A DNA stretch of 8,779 bases from an uncultured Eubacteriales bacterium. GTDB lineage: Bacteria > Bacillota > Clostridia > Oscillospirales > CAG-382. Every line of letters starts with the position of its first letter. Position 1 is the first letter of the stretch. The translations under genes and the position numbers were made by a program. The stretch is from assembly GCA_900550505.1 (NCBI GenBank), contig URSI01000039.1:1-8779 (forward strand), read 5' to 3'. Below the pieces are notes generated by a model, which was not told where the DNA came from, did not search any database, and saw only the letters and a list, made by a program, of their open reading frames with translations. Positions 1 to 6,172 of this stretch are shown piece by piece.

Positions 1-69
1 GTAGCCCTCCATATGAAGCTGAGCGCCGCGCCCGGCACCGAGCATGCCTATCGTTATTGTTTTTGTCAT
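1..69 (-). CDS. N-terminus of a likely Gfo/Idh/MocA-family oxidoreductase (partial)
   Basis: An open frame starts at an ATG at 69-67 and runs off the window edge, giving 23 residues that begin MTKTITIGMLGAGRGAQLH. A short beta strand followed by G-A-G-R-G is the dinucleotide-binding start of a Rossmann fold, and the GAGRG-x-x-LH pattern is typical of Gfo/Idh/MocA sugar oxidoreductases, which use NAD(P) to oxidise or reduce sugar hydroxyls or ketones. The start is well supported: a GGAG lies 7 bases upstream, and the ATG overlaps the TGA of the DAHP synthase as ATGA, so the two are probably translationally coupled. Its place in the operon suggests it acts on a sugar or cyclitol intermediate made by the same locus. 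Only the N-terminus is visible, so another Rossmann dehydrogenase remains possible. Confidence 0.62.
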   Translation of the reverse strand, partial: MTKTITIGMLGAGRGAQLHMEGY

Positions 70-941
70 GCTTTTACTCCGATGTTTTGAAAGCAGTCAG
101 GCGCCCGGTTCTCGGCTCTTGAATGTCTTTCTTTGATCTTTTCTCTTACCGTCAGTGTATCATGTATATCTGCGACCAGTTTTTCGAACTCATACGGTGA
201 AAGCTGCTGGTTCGGATCGCTCAGAGCGTCCCGGGGCGACGGGTGTACCTCTATGATCAGACCGTCACAGCCGGACATTATCGAGCCGAGCGCGATGGGA
301 GATATTATATCGGTTCTTCCGGCAGCGTGCGAAGGATCGGCTATCACCGGCAGGTTCGTGAGCTGCTTTACCACCGCTATGGCACTGACGTCGAGTGTGT
401 TCCGCGTGTAGGTCTCTATGGTCCTGATACCCCGTTCGCACAGCACCACGTTGGAATTGCCCTCTTTCACTATGTATTCCGCGCTCGCCAGCCACTCTTC
501 TATCGTTGCGCACAGCCCTCGTTTGAGCAATACCGGCTTCCCGGATCTGCCGACCTCGACGAGCAGCGAAAAGTTCTGCATATTTCTCGAACCTATCTGG
601 AGCATATTTGCGTATTCGCTCACCGTCTCGACATCGCGAGGGTCCATCACTTCCGTGATGACGGGCAGACCAACGGCTGCTCCGGCGGCTCTCAGGTACC
701 GCAGCCCTTCCGCGCCGAGCCCCTGAAAGCTGTAAGGCGATGACCTTGGCTTGTACGCACCGCCGCGCAGCATATTTGCGCCGACCCTTTTGATCTCTGA
801 GGCGGCGTGCATTATCTGTTCTTCCGATTCGACGGCACACGGTCCCGCCGCGATCAGGAAGTCCTCGCCTATGACGATATTGCCCACCGGTATTCGGACG
901 GAGCCGGTGCTTTTGTTCAGTACCAGGGGTAAATTCTGCAT
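66..941 (-). CDS. aroF: 3-deoxy-7-phosphoheptulonate (DAHP) synthase, class I-beta
   Basis: This 291-residue protein matches the single-domain class I-beta DAHP synthases, which condense phosphoenolpyruvate with erythrose 4-phosphate in the first step of the shikimate pathway. The expected metal ligands are visible: C35 (AAGPC), H205 (DPSHAAGR), E231 (EVHPSP) and D242 (ALSDP). Other hallmarks are RGGAYKPRSSPYSFQG at 59-73, QIGSRNMQNF at 115-124, LLKRG at 138-142 and CERGIRT at 168-174. No ACT or chorismate mutase regulatory domain is attached; the last 25 or so residues are a polar tail. The substrate loop reads K64-P-R-S-S, whereas DAHP synthases usually have KPRTS. The ATG at 941 has AAGGAG 8 bases upstream and lies 52 bases after the ATP-grasp stop. 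Its position inside a glycan operon suggests a pathway-specific copy rather than the housekeeping enzyme; that is inference. Confidence 0.93.
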   Translation of the reverse strand: MQNLPLVLNKSTGSVRIPVGNIVIGEDFLIAAGPCAVESEEQIMHAASEIKRVGANMLRGGAYKPRSSPYSFQGLGAEGLRYLRAAGAAVGLPVITEVMDPRDVETVSEYANMLQIGSRNMQNFSLLVEVGRSGKPVLLKRGLCATIEEWLASAEYIVKEGNSNVVLCERGIRTIETYTRNTLDVSAIAVVKQLTNLPVIADPSHAAGRTDIISPIALGSIMSGCDGLIIEVHPSPRDALSDPNQQLSPYEFEKLVADIHDTLTVREKIKERHSRAENRAPDCFQNIGVKA

Positions 942-993
942 ATCTCGGTCTCCTTCCGTAAATGATCCGACGTCGTATTGTTCGGGTTTTTGT

Positions 994-2196
994 TCAAGTC
1001 ACCGTATGTATTCTTATATCGCCGTAACGGCGTATCATGATATCGTACATTTCCGCTGCGGTGTCAAATCTCATGAAAAGGAACCCGAGCGGCTCGGAAC
1101 CGTGGTTTGTTATCATGTGCCCGGGCGCACTGAGCATTCGCTCGCAATATACATGCTTTTTTATTTCGTCGGGTACTTCGAGCCCTTCGTATACGCCGTT
1201 CCTGTCGGAGATAAGAGCACGGTAAGCCCAAAAGCCGTTTTCAGCCACCTTTTCCGGAAAGTCCGCGGTGCCGAAGCCGCACTTTGCCCGCACTTCCCAA
1301 TAGTCCCAGTCGAAGCCCTCGCCCAGCCCCTCTGCGGGGATACTGTAAAGGTTGCCCAGCACCCTGCGCATGCATTCGAGTATGTGCGCTTTGCCGTCTT
1401 TCAGTATATATTGCAGGTGAAATATACCGTCTGAAAGCTTCAATGCGCCGGCTATCCGTTCTATCTGACCAATGAGATCGTCTCTCAAGAGCATTTCATC
1501 GTCGGCCGGGAATGTGTCGACCTCCACACGGTAAGGGTTGATGACGGAATATTCGTTGTTGGTGCATACCCCCGCCACCTTACCGGATATGAGGTAGGTG
1601 CAAAACCCGTGCTGTGTCCCTTCAATAAACGGTTCCGCGACGATCTTTTTTATCCTTGAACGTTCGAACGCTTCACATATGCATTGCCGCAGCTCCGGCA
1701 CAGTATCAGCACGACGTATCCCGTTGCCTGCGCTGAGGTCCACCGGCTTTACTATAAGCGGAAATCCGTCGGCGTTTGAAGCCCACCTCAGAGCCGTATC
1801 AAGGTCATCAAACGCCGTGGCGACGGGAGTCCTGATGCCTCCGAGCTTGTAAGCAAATTCCTTGAAACGCGATTTATCGTGTATCGTCAGCGTGGTCTCG
1901 TAATCGTCCTGCCCGGCAAATCCGAGCTTTTCCGAGACATACGCCGCCGTTATCACGCCGAAGTCGTTGCAGCACGGACATACCGCGTCCACGTGTTTTT
2001 CTTTTGCCAGGGAGAGCATGGCGTCTTTGTCGGTGTAGTCGCCGTATATATATTCGTCAGCCATCCGGTGACCGGGCAGTTCCGGACGGTTGCCCGTGGT
2101 TATCACATAACAGCCGAGTTTTTTCAGCGCCCTGAGAAGCCGTTCGTCGTTGTGGCCGGCATTGAGCAGCAGAACCCGTTTTTTTGCGCCGTTCAT
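994..2196 (-). CDS. ATP-grasp domain protein, probable carboxylate-amine ligase
   Basis: The 400-residue product has an N-terminal pre-ATP-grasp Rossmann-like domain (about 1-95, starting KRVLLLNAGHNDERLLRAL), an ATP-grasp region (about 105-300) and a C-terminal domain of about 100 residues. ATP-binding features are the VKP lysine K150, a small-residue loop LSAGNGI at 154-160, and the hinge VAEPFIEGTQ at 186-195. Family members normally activate a carboxylate as an acyl phosphate and join it to an amine or thiol. The catalytic end reads ILECMRRVLGN (272-282): E274 and R278 are kept, but the usual Asn of E-x-N-x-R is Met276, and the upstream acidic ligand appears to be Q262. The ATG overlaps the sugar transferase stop (ATGA), with GGTGAG just upstream. 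A role in acylating an amino sugar is plausible; the substrate is unknown. Confidence 0.82.
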   Translation of the reverse strand: MNGAKKRVLLLNAGHNDERLLRALKKLGCYVITTGNRPELPGHRMADEYIYGDYTDKDAMLSLAKEKHVDAVCPCCNDFGVITAAYVSEKLGFAGQDDYETTLTIHDKSRFKEFAYKLGGIRTPVATAFDDLDTALRWASNADGFPLIVKPVDLSAGNGIRRADTVPELRQCICEAFERSRIKKIVAEPFIEGTQHGFCTYLISGKVAGVCTNNEYSVINPYRVEVDTFPADDEMLLRDDLIGQIERIAGALKLSDGIFHLQYILKDGKAHILECMRRVLGNLYSIPAEGLGEGFDWDYWEVRAKCGFGTADFPEKVAENGFWAYRALISDRNGVYEGLEVPDEIKKHVYCERMLSAPGHMITNHGSEPLGFLFMRFDTAAEMYDIMIRRYGDIRIHTVT

Positions 2197-2918
2197 CTTA
2201 TCTCACCGAACACGTCTTCGCGGAACGCGCCTCTGTCCGCTGCGGCGCGGACTTTGCTGCCCTTACGGTCAAACACCATTGCAATAACGCGGAAACAAAG
2301 GTGGATATCCACCTTCAGACTGCAGTTTTCCACGTACCAGACGTCGTTTTCAAATTGTTCTTCCCACGTCCACATACGGTCCATGGGGCGATATGTAGGA
2401 CATTCCAGCCCCGGTCTCACGGCGTGCCGCATGATCTGTCTGTCATCGTACCGGCAGAGGTATTCCGGGAGCAGCGGCCGCGGTCCGATCAGGCTCATGT
2501 CGCCTTTCAGTATCAGAAACAGCTGTGGCAGCTCGTCGAGCGACGTCCTGCGGATGATCTTCCCGATTTTTGTTACCCGGTATTCCGCCAGCAGCAGCTC
2601 TCCGTTTTCGTCACGTTCGTCGGTCATATTCTTGAATTTTATTATGGTAAAGGGCTTGCAGTCCCTGCCTATCCTCGTCTGCCTGAAAATGACGGGCCAT
2701 CCGACGTCAAAGAGCGTTATCAGCGATATGATCCCCATGAGCGGCAGCGCGAAAACAAGAGCGATCGATGAGATCACTATATCAAGTATCCGTTTGCCGT
2801 GGCGTGTGTAAAAAGTGTCCTTGACATGCACGCCGGATAAAGACGCGTCAAGCATGTACCGTTCGTGAGTTTGCAATGCCGGTGTGCTTGCGGCGACCGT
2901 CTGTGTCGTTACTGCCAT
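2193..2918 (-). CDS. Initiating sugar-phosphate transferase (bacterial sugar transferase family, PglC/WcaJ-like)
   Basis: The 241-residue protein is a monotopic phosphoglycosyl transferase, an enzyme that moves a sugar 1-phosphate from a nucleotide sugar to undecaprenyl phosphate at the inner face of the membrane. It has a polar N-terminal extension (1-38), a basic RHGKR followed by one hydrophobic membrane helix (about 43-70, with P59 as the likely re-entrant break), then IFRQTRIG (77-84), KFKNMTDERDENG (94-106) and the catalytic D128-E129 in TSLDELPQL, and GPRPLLPEY at 145-153. The usual PGITGxAQVNGRN loop is replaced by PGLECPTYRPMDR (169-181). I chose the ATG at 2918, with AAAGGA about 13 bases upstream, which leaves a 35-base gap after rmlB. 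The frame stays open upstream to 3020, but that longer start would overlap rmlB. The stop overlaps the next gene by four bases. Confidence 0.9.
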   Translation of the reverse strand: MAVTTQTVAASTPALQTHERYMLDASLSGVHVKDTFYTRHGKRILDIVISSIALVFALPLMGIISLITLFDVGWPVIFRQTRIGRDCKPFTIIKFKNMTDERDENGELLLAEYRVTKIGKIIRRTSLDELPQLFLILKGDMSLIGPRPLLPEYLCRYDDRQIMRHAVRPGLECPTYRPMDRMWTWEEQFENDVWYVENCSLKVDIHLCFRVIAMVFDRKGSKVRAAADRGAFREDVFGEIR

Positions 2919-2953
2919 GGGTTCAGATATGTTCCTTTCTTGATGATCAGCGG

Positions 2954-3979
2954 TTACACGGATGCCCGTGAATACTTTTCGTTTTCGGCTGCGTATTTGC
3001 CTGAGAGAATATCGTGCCACCAGCTTTCGTGGTCAAGATACCATCGTACCGTTTTTTTGATGCCGGTATCAAAATCCACCGCCGGGCTCCATCCCAGCTC
3101 GGAGCGGATTTTTCCGGGATCTATGGCATAGCGCAGATCGTGCCCGGGGCGGTCCTGCACGAATGATATCAGTGATTCCGGTCGCCCGAGCTCGTGCAAT
3201 ATTGTTTTCACCACGTCCAGATTGCTTCGCTCGTTGTTTCCGCCGATATTGTACACCTCTCCGATCTTTCCGTTTCTTAAGACGGTGTCGACGGCGCTGC
3301 AATGGTCTTCCACATAAATCCAGTCCCGCACGTTTTCACCTCTGCCGTACACCGGCAGGCTCCTGTTCGATACGGCTCTTGCAATCATCAGCGGTATCAG
3401 CTTTTCCGGGAATTGGTACGGTCCGTAATTGTTGGAGCATCGTGATATCGTAGCTCTGAGCCCGTATGTGCGGTGGTAGGCGCCGACGAGTAGATCTGCG
3501 GAAGCCTTTGACGCCGAGTACGGACTCGAGGCGTGCAGCGGTGTCTTCTCGGTAAAGAGGATGTCTTTTCGGTCAAGCGGAAGGTCACCGTACACCTCGT
3601 CGGTAGACACCTGATGAAACCTTGCGTCTCCGTAATGAAGGCATGCGTCCATCAGCACCTGCGTGCCTATGACGTTTGTTCGGATAAACACCCCGGGATC
3701 GCGTATGGAACGGTCGACATGGCTCTCTGCCGCAAAATTTATGACCATATCCGGTCTGTGGTGCTCAAAAACGGAAAACACTGCATCGCGGTCCGCAATG
3801 TCGCATTTCACGAAACATACGGAACGGTTCCGGAGTGCGGGAGCGAGAGTCGCCGCGTTGCCGGCGTATGTGAGGTCGTCAAGACAGATTATCTCGTCCC
3901 CCGGGTGAAATTTCAGCTCATGGTATATGAAATTCGAACCGATGAATCCGGCACCTCCGGTAACGAGAAGCTTAGACAT
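2954..3979 (-). CDS. rmlB: dTDP-glucose 4,6-dehydratase
   Basis: RmlB (RfbB) converts dTDP-glucose to dTDP-4-keto-6-deoxy-glucose using tightly bound NAD+. The 341-residue length is normal for this family. The NAD-binding glycine motif TGGAGFIGSNF is at 7-17, the LDDLTYAGN segment at 33-41, and FAAESHVDRSI at 82-92. The short-chain dehydrogenase catalytic set is complete, with the STDEVYG segment at 125-131 supplying T126, D127 and E128, and Y154 and K158 in YSASK. Family signatures NNYGPYQFPEKLIPL (183-197) and RDWIYVEDH (218-226) are present. The ATG at 3979 overlaps the end of rmlA by 8 bases and has GGGAG upstream. With no rmlC or rmlD nearby, its product is probably passed to the aminotransferase encoded just upstream. 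Confidence 0.96.
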   Translation of the reverse strand: MSKLLVTGGAGFIGSNFIYHELKFHPGDEIICLDDLTYAGNAATLAPALRNRSVCFVKCDIADRDAVFSVFEHHRPDMVINFAAESHVDRSIRDPGVFIRTNVIGTQVLMDACLHYGDARFHQVSTDEVYGDLPLDRKDILFTEKTPLHASSPYSASKASADLLVGAYHRTYGLRATISRCSNNYGPYQFPEKLIPLMIARAVSNRSLPVYGRGENVRDWIYVEDHCSAVDTVLRNGKIGEVYNIGGNNERSNLDVVKTILHELGRPESLISFVQDRPGHDLRYAIDPGKIRSELGWSPAVDFDTGIKKTVRWYLDHESWWHDILSGKYAAENEKYSRASV

Positions 3980-4850
3980 ATGCGCACTCTCCCTCGTATG
4001 ACATGAGGTATTGACCGTACTCGGTCATACATATCTCTCTGCCAAGCTCTATCATCTGCTCTTTGCTTATGAACCCCCGTCTCCATGCGATCTCTTCTAT
4101 GCACGACACATAATATCCCGTGTTAACCTGCACGGTCTCCACAAAAGTGGAGGCTCTAAGCAGCGCTGTCGGGGAACCGGTATCCAGCCACGTTATACCG
4201 CGTCCGAACAATTCGACGTGCAGCTCGCCCATTTCCAGATATGCATTGTTTACGGAAGTTATCTCAAGCTCGCCTCTTGCGGAAGGCCTCACGCTTCGCG
4301 CTATGTCCACGACGCGCCCGTCGTAAAAATACAGCCCCGGCACCGCATAATTGGAACGCGGCTCGTCGGGCTTTTCCTCTATCGAGAGCACGGTGCCTTC
4401 TTCGTCAAACTCGAGCACGCCGAAGTCCTGGGGATTTTTCACCGGATATCCGAATATAGTGGCGCCGCGCGTCCGGCTCGCCGCCCTGTTGAGCAGCAGC
4501 GTTATGTTTGTGCCGTAGAAGAAGTTGTCGCCCAGGATCAGGCACACGTTGTCTCCGGCAATGAAGTCTTCACCTATGATGAACGCTTCCGCCAGTCCTC
4601 GCGGCTCCCGCTGGACTGCGTACCGGATGTCCATTCCCAGCCTCGAGCCGTCTCCGAGCAGTCGCGCGAAATTAGGCGTATCGTCGGCTGTGGATATTAC
4701 GAGTATTTCCCGTATCCCCGCTAGCATCAGTGTGGAGAGCGGGTAATATATCAGCGGTTTGTCATAAATCGTGAGCAGCTGCTTTGACACGACCTTTGTG
4801 CTGGGGTACAATCTGGTGCCCCTTCCGCCCGCAAGAATGATCCCTTTCAT
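3972..4850 (-). CDS. rmlA: Glucose-1-phosphate thymidylyltransferase
   Basis: RmlA (RfbA) makes dTDP-glucose from dTTP and glucose 1-phosphate. The 292-residue protein begins MKGIILAGGRGTRLYP, the nucleotidyltransferase signature loop, followed by SKQLL (22-26) and YDKPLIYYPL (29-38). Metal-binding D108 (LILGDN) and D223 (WLDTGS) are present, as are EEKP at 158-161 and the GELEIT segment at 193-198. The ATG at 4850 is preferred over an in-frame GTG at 4871 because family members start at this point and a GGAGG lies between the two. Two active-site loops differ from the common form: QREPRGLAEA (80-89) where QPSPDGLAQA is usual, and DTGSPTAL (223-230) where DTGTHDSL is usual. It sits 27 bases after the aminotransferase stop and overlaps rmlB by 8 bases. 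Confidence 0.95.
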   Translation of the reverse strand: MKGIILAGGRGTRLYPSTKVVSKQLLTIYDKPLIYYPLSTLMLAGIREILVISTADDTPNFARLLGDGSRLGMDIRYAVQREPRGLAEAFIIGEDFIAGDNVCLILGDNFFYGTNITLLLNRAASRTRGATIFGYPVKNPQDFGVLEFDEEGTVLSIEEKPDEPRSNYAVPGLYFYDGRVVDIARSVRPSARGELEITSVNNAYLEMGELHVELFGRGITWLDTGSPTALLRASTFVETVQVNTGYYVSCIEEIAWRRGFISKEQMIELGREICMTEYGQYLMSYEGECAYV

Positions 4851-4861
4851 ATTTTTACAGA

Positions 4862-4866
4862 CCTCC
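4862..4866 (-). promoter_or_regulatory. Ribosome binding site GGAGG deciding the rmlA start
   Basis: The minus strand reads GGAGG followed by an 11-base spacer and the ATG at 4850. The motif lies inside the extra codons that a GTG start at 4871 would add, so it argues for the shorter protein. The spacing is a little long for a Shine-Dalgarno sequence. Confidence 0.65.
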
Positions 4867-4877
4867 GACACATATGG

Positions 4878-5993
4878 TCACAGCAGGTGCGATATCGTAT
4901 CGCAGACGTATTTGACCTCTTCTTCTTTTATTTCGCCGAAAAGAGGCAGACACAGCACGCTGTCGGCTGCCTGTCTTGCGACGGGCACGTCCGCAGCGGC
5001 ATACTTATCTTTGTAGCACGGAAAATCACAGCACAGCGGATAAAAATACTTTCTTGTGGCGACTCCCCGGGCGGCAAGCTCTTTGTGGAGCATATCCCGC
5101 GCTCGTCTGCCGTCCCGCAGAAATATGGGATAGTAGGGATAATTCCGCTCGACACCGGGCTGAGAAGGCAGGCGATATATAGATTTGATGTGCGAAAGGC
5201 ATTCGTCGTAGATCCCGCAGGCTGTTTTCCTGCGCCGTATATCTTCGTCGACATGACGGAGATTGCACAGCCCCATGGCTGCCCGGAATTCGTCGAGCTT
5301 TCCGTTGCCGCCGATGAACTCAACTGTTTCGGGGCCTGTTATCCCGAAATCCTTCATGGCTGTCAGTCTGTCTGCAAGGGCTTCGTCACGGAAGGCTACC
5401 GCACCGCCCTCTATGGAATGGTACACTTTTGTGGCGTGAAAGCTGAATATCGAAGCGTCGCCGAAACTTGCTATGCCTCTGCCGTTCACCGTTACCCCGA
5501 ATGCGTGTGCCGCGTCGTATACGACCTTCAGCCCGTATTTTGCGGCTATGAGTTCCGTTGCCCCGGTGTCGCACACCATTCCATACACGTGCACGGGGAG
5601 TATGGCGGATGTTTTTTCGGTGATGAGAGCTTCCAGTTTGGAAGCATCGAGCGTCATGTCGTCTTCGCGTATGTCACAAAAAACAGGGCGAAGACCGCAG
5701 CGTGATATCGCGTGTACGGTGGAGGCAAAGGTGAACGGCGTCGTTATCACTTCGCCTTTCAGATCCAACGCCTGAAGTATGTACTCGAGCGCGCTGTGCC
5801 CGTTGACAAAAAGCCGGATATTTACCGCATCGAGATAGCTTTTCAGCTCGTTCTCCAGCTTTTGGTGTTTCGGAGCCATGTTTGTCAGCACACGGCTGTC
5901 CCAGATGTCGGATATTTCCTCGACATATTCCGCCAGCGACGGCATAGAGGGACGTATAAGCGGTACTTTCATGGGATTTTTCCGTTCGTTCAC
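4878..5993 (-). CDS. DegT/DnrJ/EryC1/StrS aminotransferase, VioA-like nucleotide-sugar transaminase
   Basis: This 371-residue PLP enzyme belongs to the sugar aminotransferases that transfer an amino group, usually from glutamate, to a keto sugar nucleotide. K189 in SFHATKVYHSIEGG is the PLP lysine; D160 and H163 in YDAAHAFG are the cofactor-contact residues; GEVITTPFTFAST (80-92) and LPVHVYG (132-138) are family signatures. The opening PLIRPSMPSLAEYVEEI and the IWDSRVLTN segment (30-38) resemble dTDP-4-amino-4,6-dideoxyglucose transaminases of the VioA type. With rmlA and rmlB immediately downstream, the likely substrate is dTDP-4-keto-6-deoxy-glucose. The GTG start at 5993 is chosen because an AGGAGG lies 6 bases upstream; the ATG at 5972 has no comparable site. 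Exact regiochemistry (C4 or C3) and stereochemistry cannot be read from the sequence. Confidence 0.9.
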   Translation of the reverse strand: MNERKNPMKVPLIRPSMPSLAEYVEEISDIWDSRVLTNMAPKHQKLENELKSYLDAVNIRLFVNGHSALEYILQALDLKGEVITTPFTFASTVHAISRCGLRPVFCDIREDDMTLDASKLEALITEKTSAILPVHVYGMVCDTGATELIAAKYGLKVVYDAAHAFGVTVNGRGIASFGDASIFSFHATKVYHSIEGGAVAFRDEALADRLTAMKDFGITGPETVEFIGGNGKLDEFRAAMGLCNLRHVDEDIRRRKTACGIYDECLSHIKSIYRLPSQPGVERNYPYYPIFLRDGRRARDMLHKELAARGVATRKYFYPLCCDFPCYKDKYAAADVPVARQAADSVLCLPLFGEIKEEEVKYVCDTISHLL

Positions 5994-5999
5994 GCCGAT

Positions 6000-6005
6000 C
6001 CTCCT
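6000..6005 (-). promoter_or_regulatory. Strong ribosome binding site AGGAGG for the aminotransferase
   Basis: A full AGGAGG on the minus strand sits 6 bases before the GTG at 5993. It supports that GTG over the in-frame ATG seven codons later, and marks this gene as the start of a freshly initiated, well-translated operon segment. Confidence 0.8.
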
Positions 6006-6029
6006 AAATATATCGCGCCCGACATTTCA

Positions 6030-6046
6030 CACAGCCTGTGCAGGCT
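6030..6046. repeat. Two overlapping short palindromes upstream of the sugar operon
   Basis: CACAGCCTGTG (6030-6040) is a perfect dyad with 5-base arms around one central base, and AGCCTGTGCAGGCT (6033-6046) is a perfect dyad with 6-base arms around two bases. They overlap, so as RNA only one hairpin could form at a time. They lie about 37 to 53 bases before the aminotransferase start. They could be an operator or a leader hairpin; no function can be assigned from sequence alone. Confidence 0.35.
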
Positions 6047-6099
6047 TTTGGATGAGCTTCTTGCTTTGGTATTTGCGGACAGCCTCGCCCACATATATC

Positions 6100-6108
6100 A
6101 TCTTACCA
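6100..6108 (-). promoter_or_regulatory. Weak extended -10 promoter candidate in the regulator-aminotransferase gap
   Basis: The minus strand reads TGGTAAGAT, an extended -10 form (TG, one base, TAAGAT). No TTGACA-like -35 box is found at the usual spacing, so it is only a candidate. It would drive the sugar operon with a leader of roughly 100 bases containing the palindromes at 6030-6046. The 179-base gap (5994-6172) holds no other gene that I can support. Confidence 0.25.
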
Positions 6109-6172
6109 CGCTTTCCGCAGATAAAGGCGAAACTTACGAAATTGTGAGTTTTACTTCGCTTTTCCGACGCTT

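Noticed and set aside
751..1434. 227-codon plus-strand open frame crossing the gap between the ATP-grasp and DAHP synthase genes
   Set aside because: It is antisense to two well-supported genes and shows no family signature or convincing ribosome binding site.
1879..2811. 310-codon plus-strand open frame
   Set aside because: It lies opposite the ATP-grasp and sugar transferase genes, spans their junction and has no recognisable domain; the minus-strand products are clear family members.
2919..3020. Longer start for the sugar transferase (34 extra residues)
   Set aside because: The extra codons overlap the 3' end of rmlB, encode a basic stretch unlike the family, and an AAAGGA site precedes the ATG at 2918.
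4851..4871. GTG start giving seven extra residues to RmlA
   Set aside because: The family begins at MKGIILAGG and the GGAGG ribosome binding site lies inside these extra codons.
4887..5705. 272-codon plus-strand open frame
   Set aside because: It lies entirely antisense to the aminotransferase, whose motifs and PLP lysine are intact; the translated sequence is low in recognisable motifs and rich in Cys/His as expected for a shadow frame.
6121..6164. Possible terminator after the response regulator
   Set aside because: On the minus strand GCGAA and TTCGC can pair with an imperfect interior, but the hairpin is broken by unpaired bases and is followed by CTTTATC rather than a run of T, so it is not a convincing rho-independent terminator.
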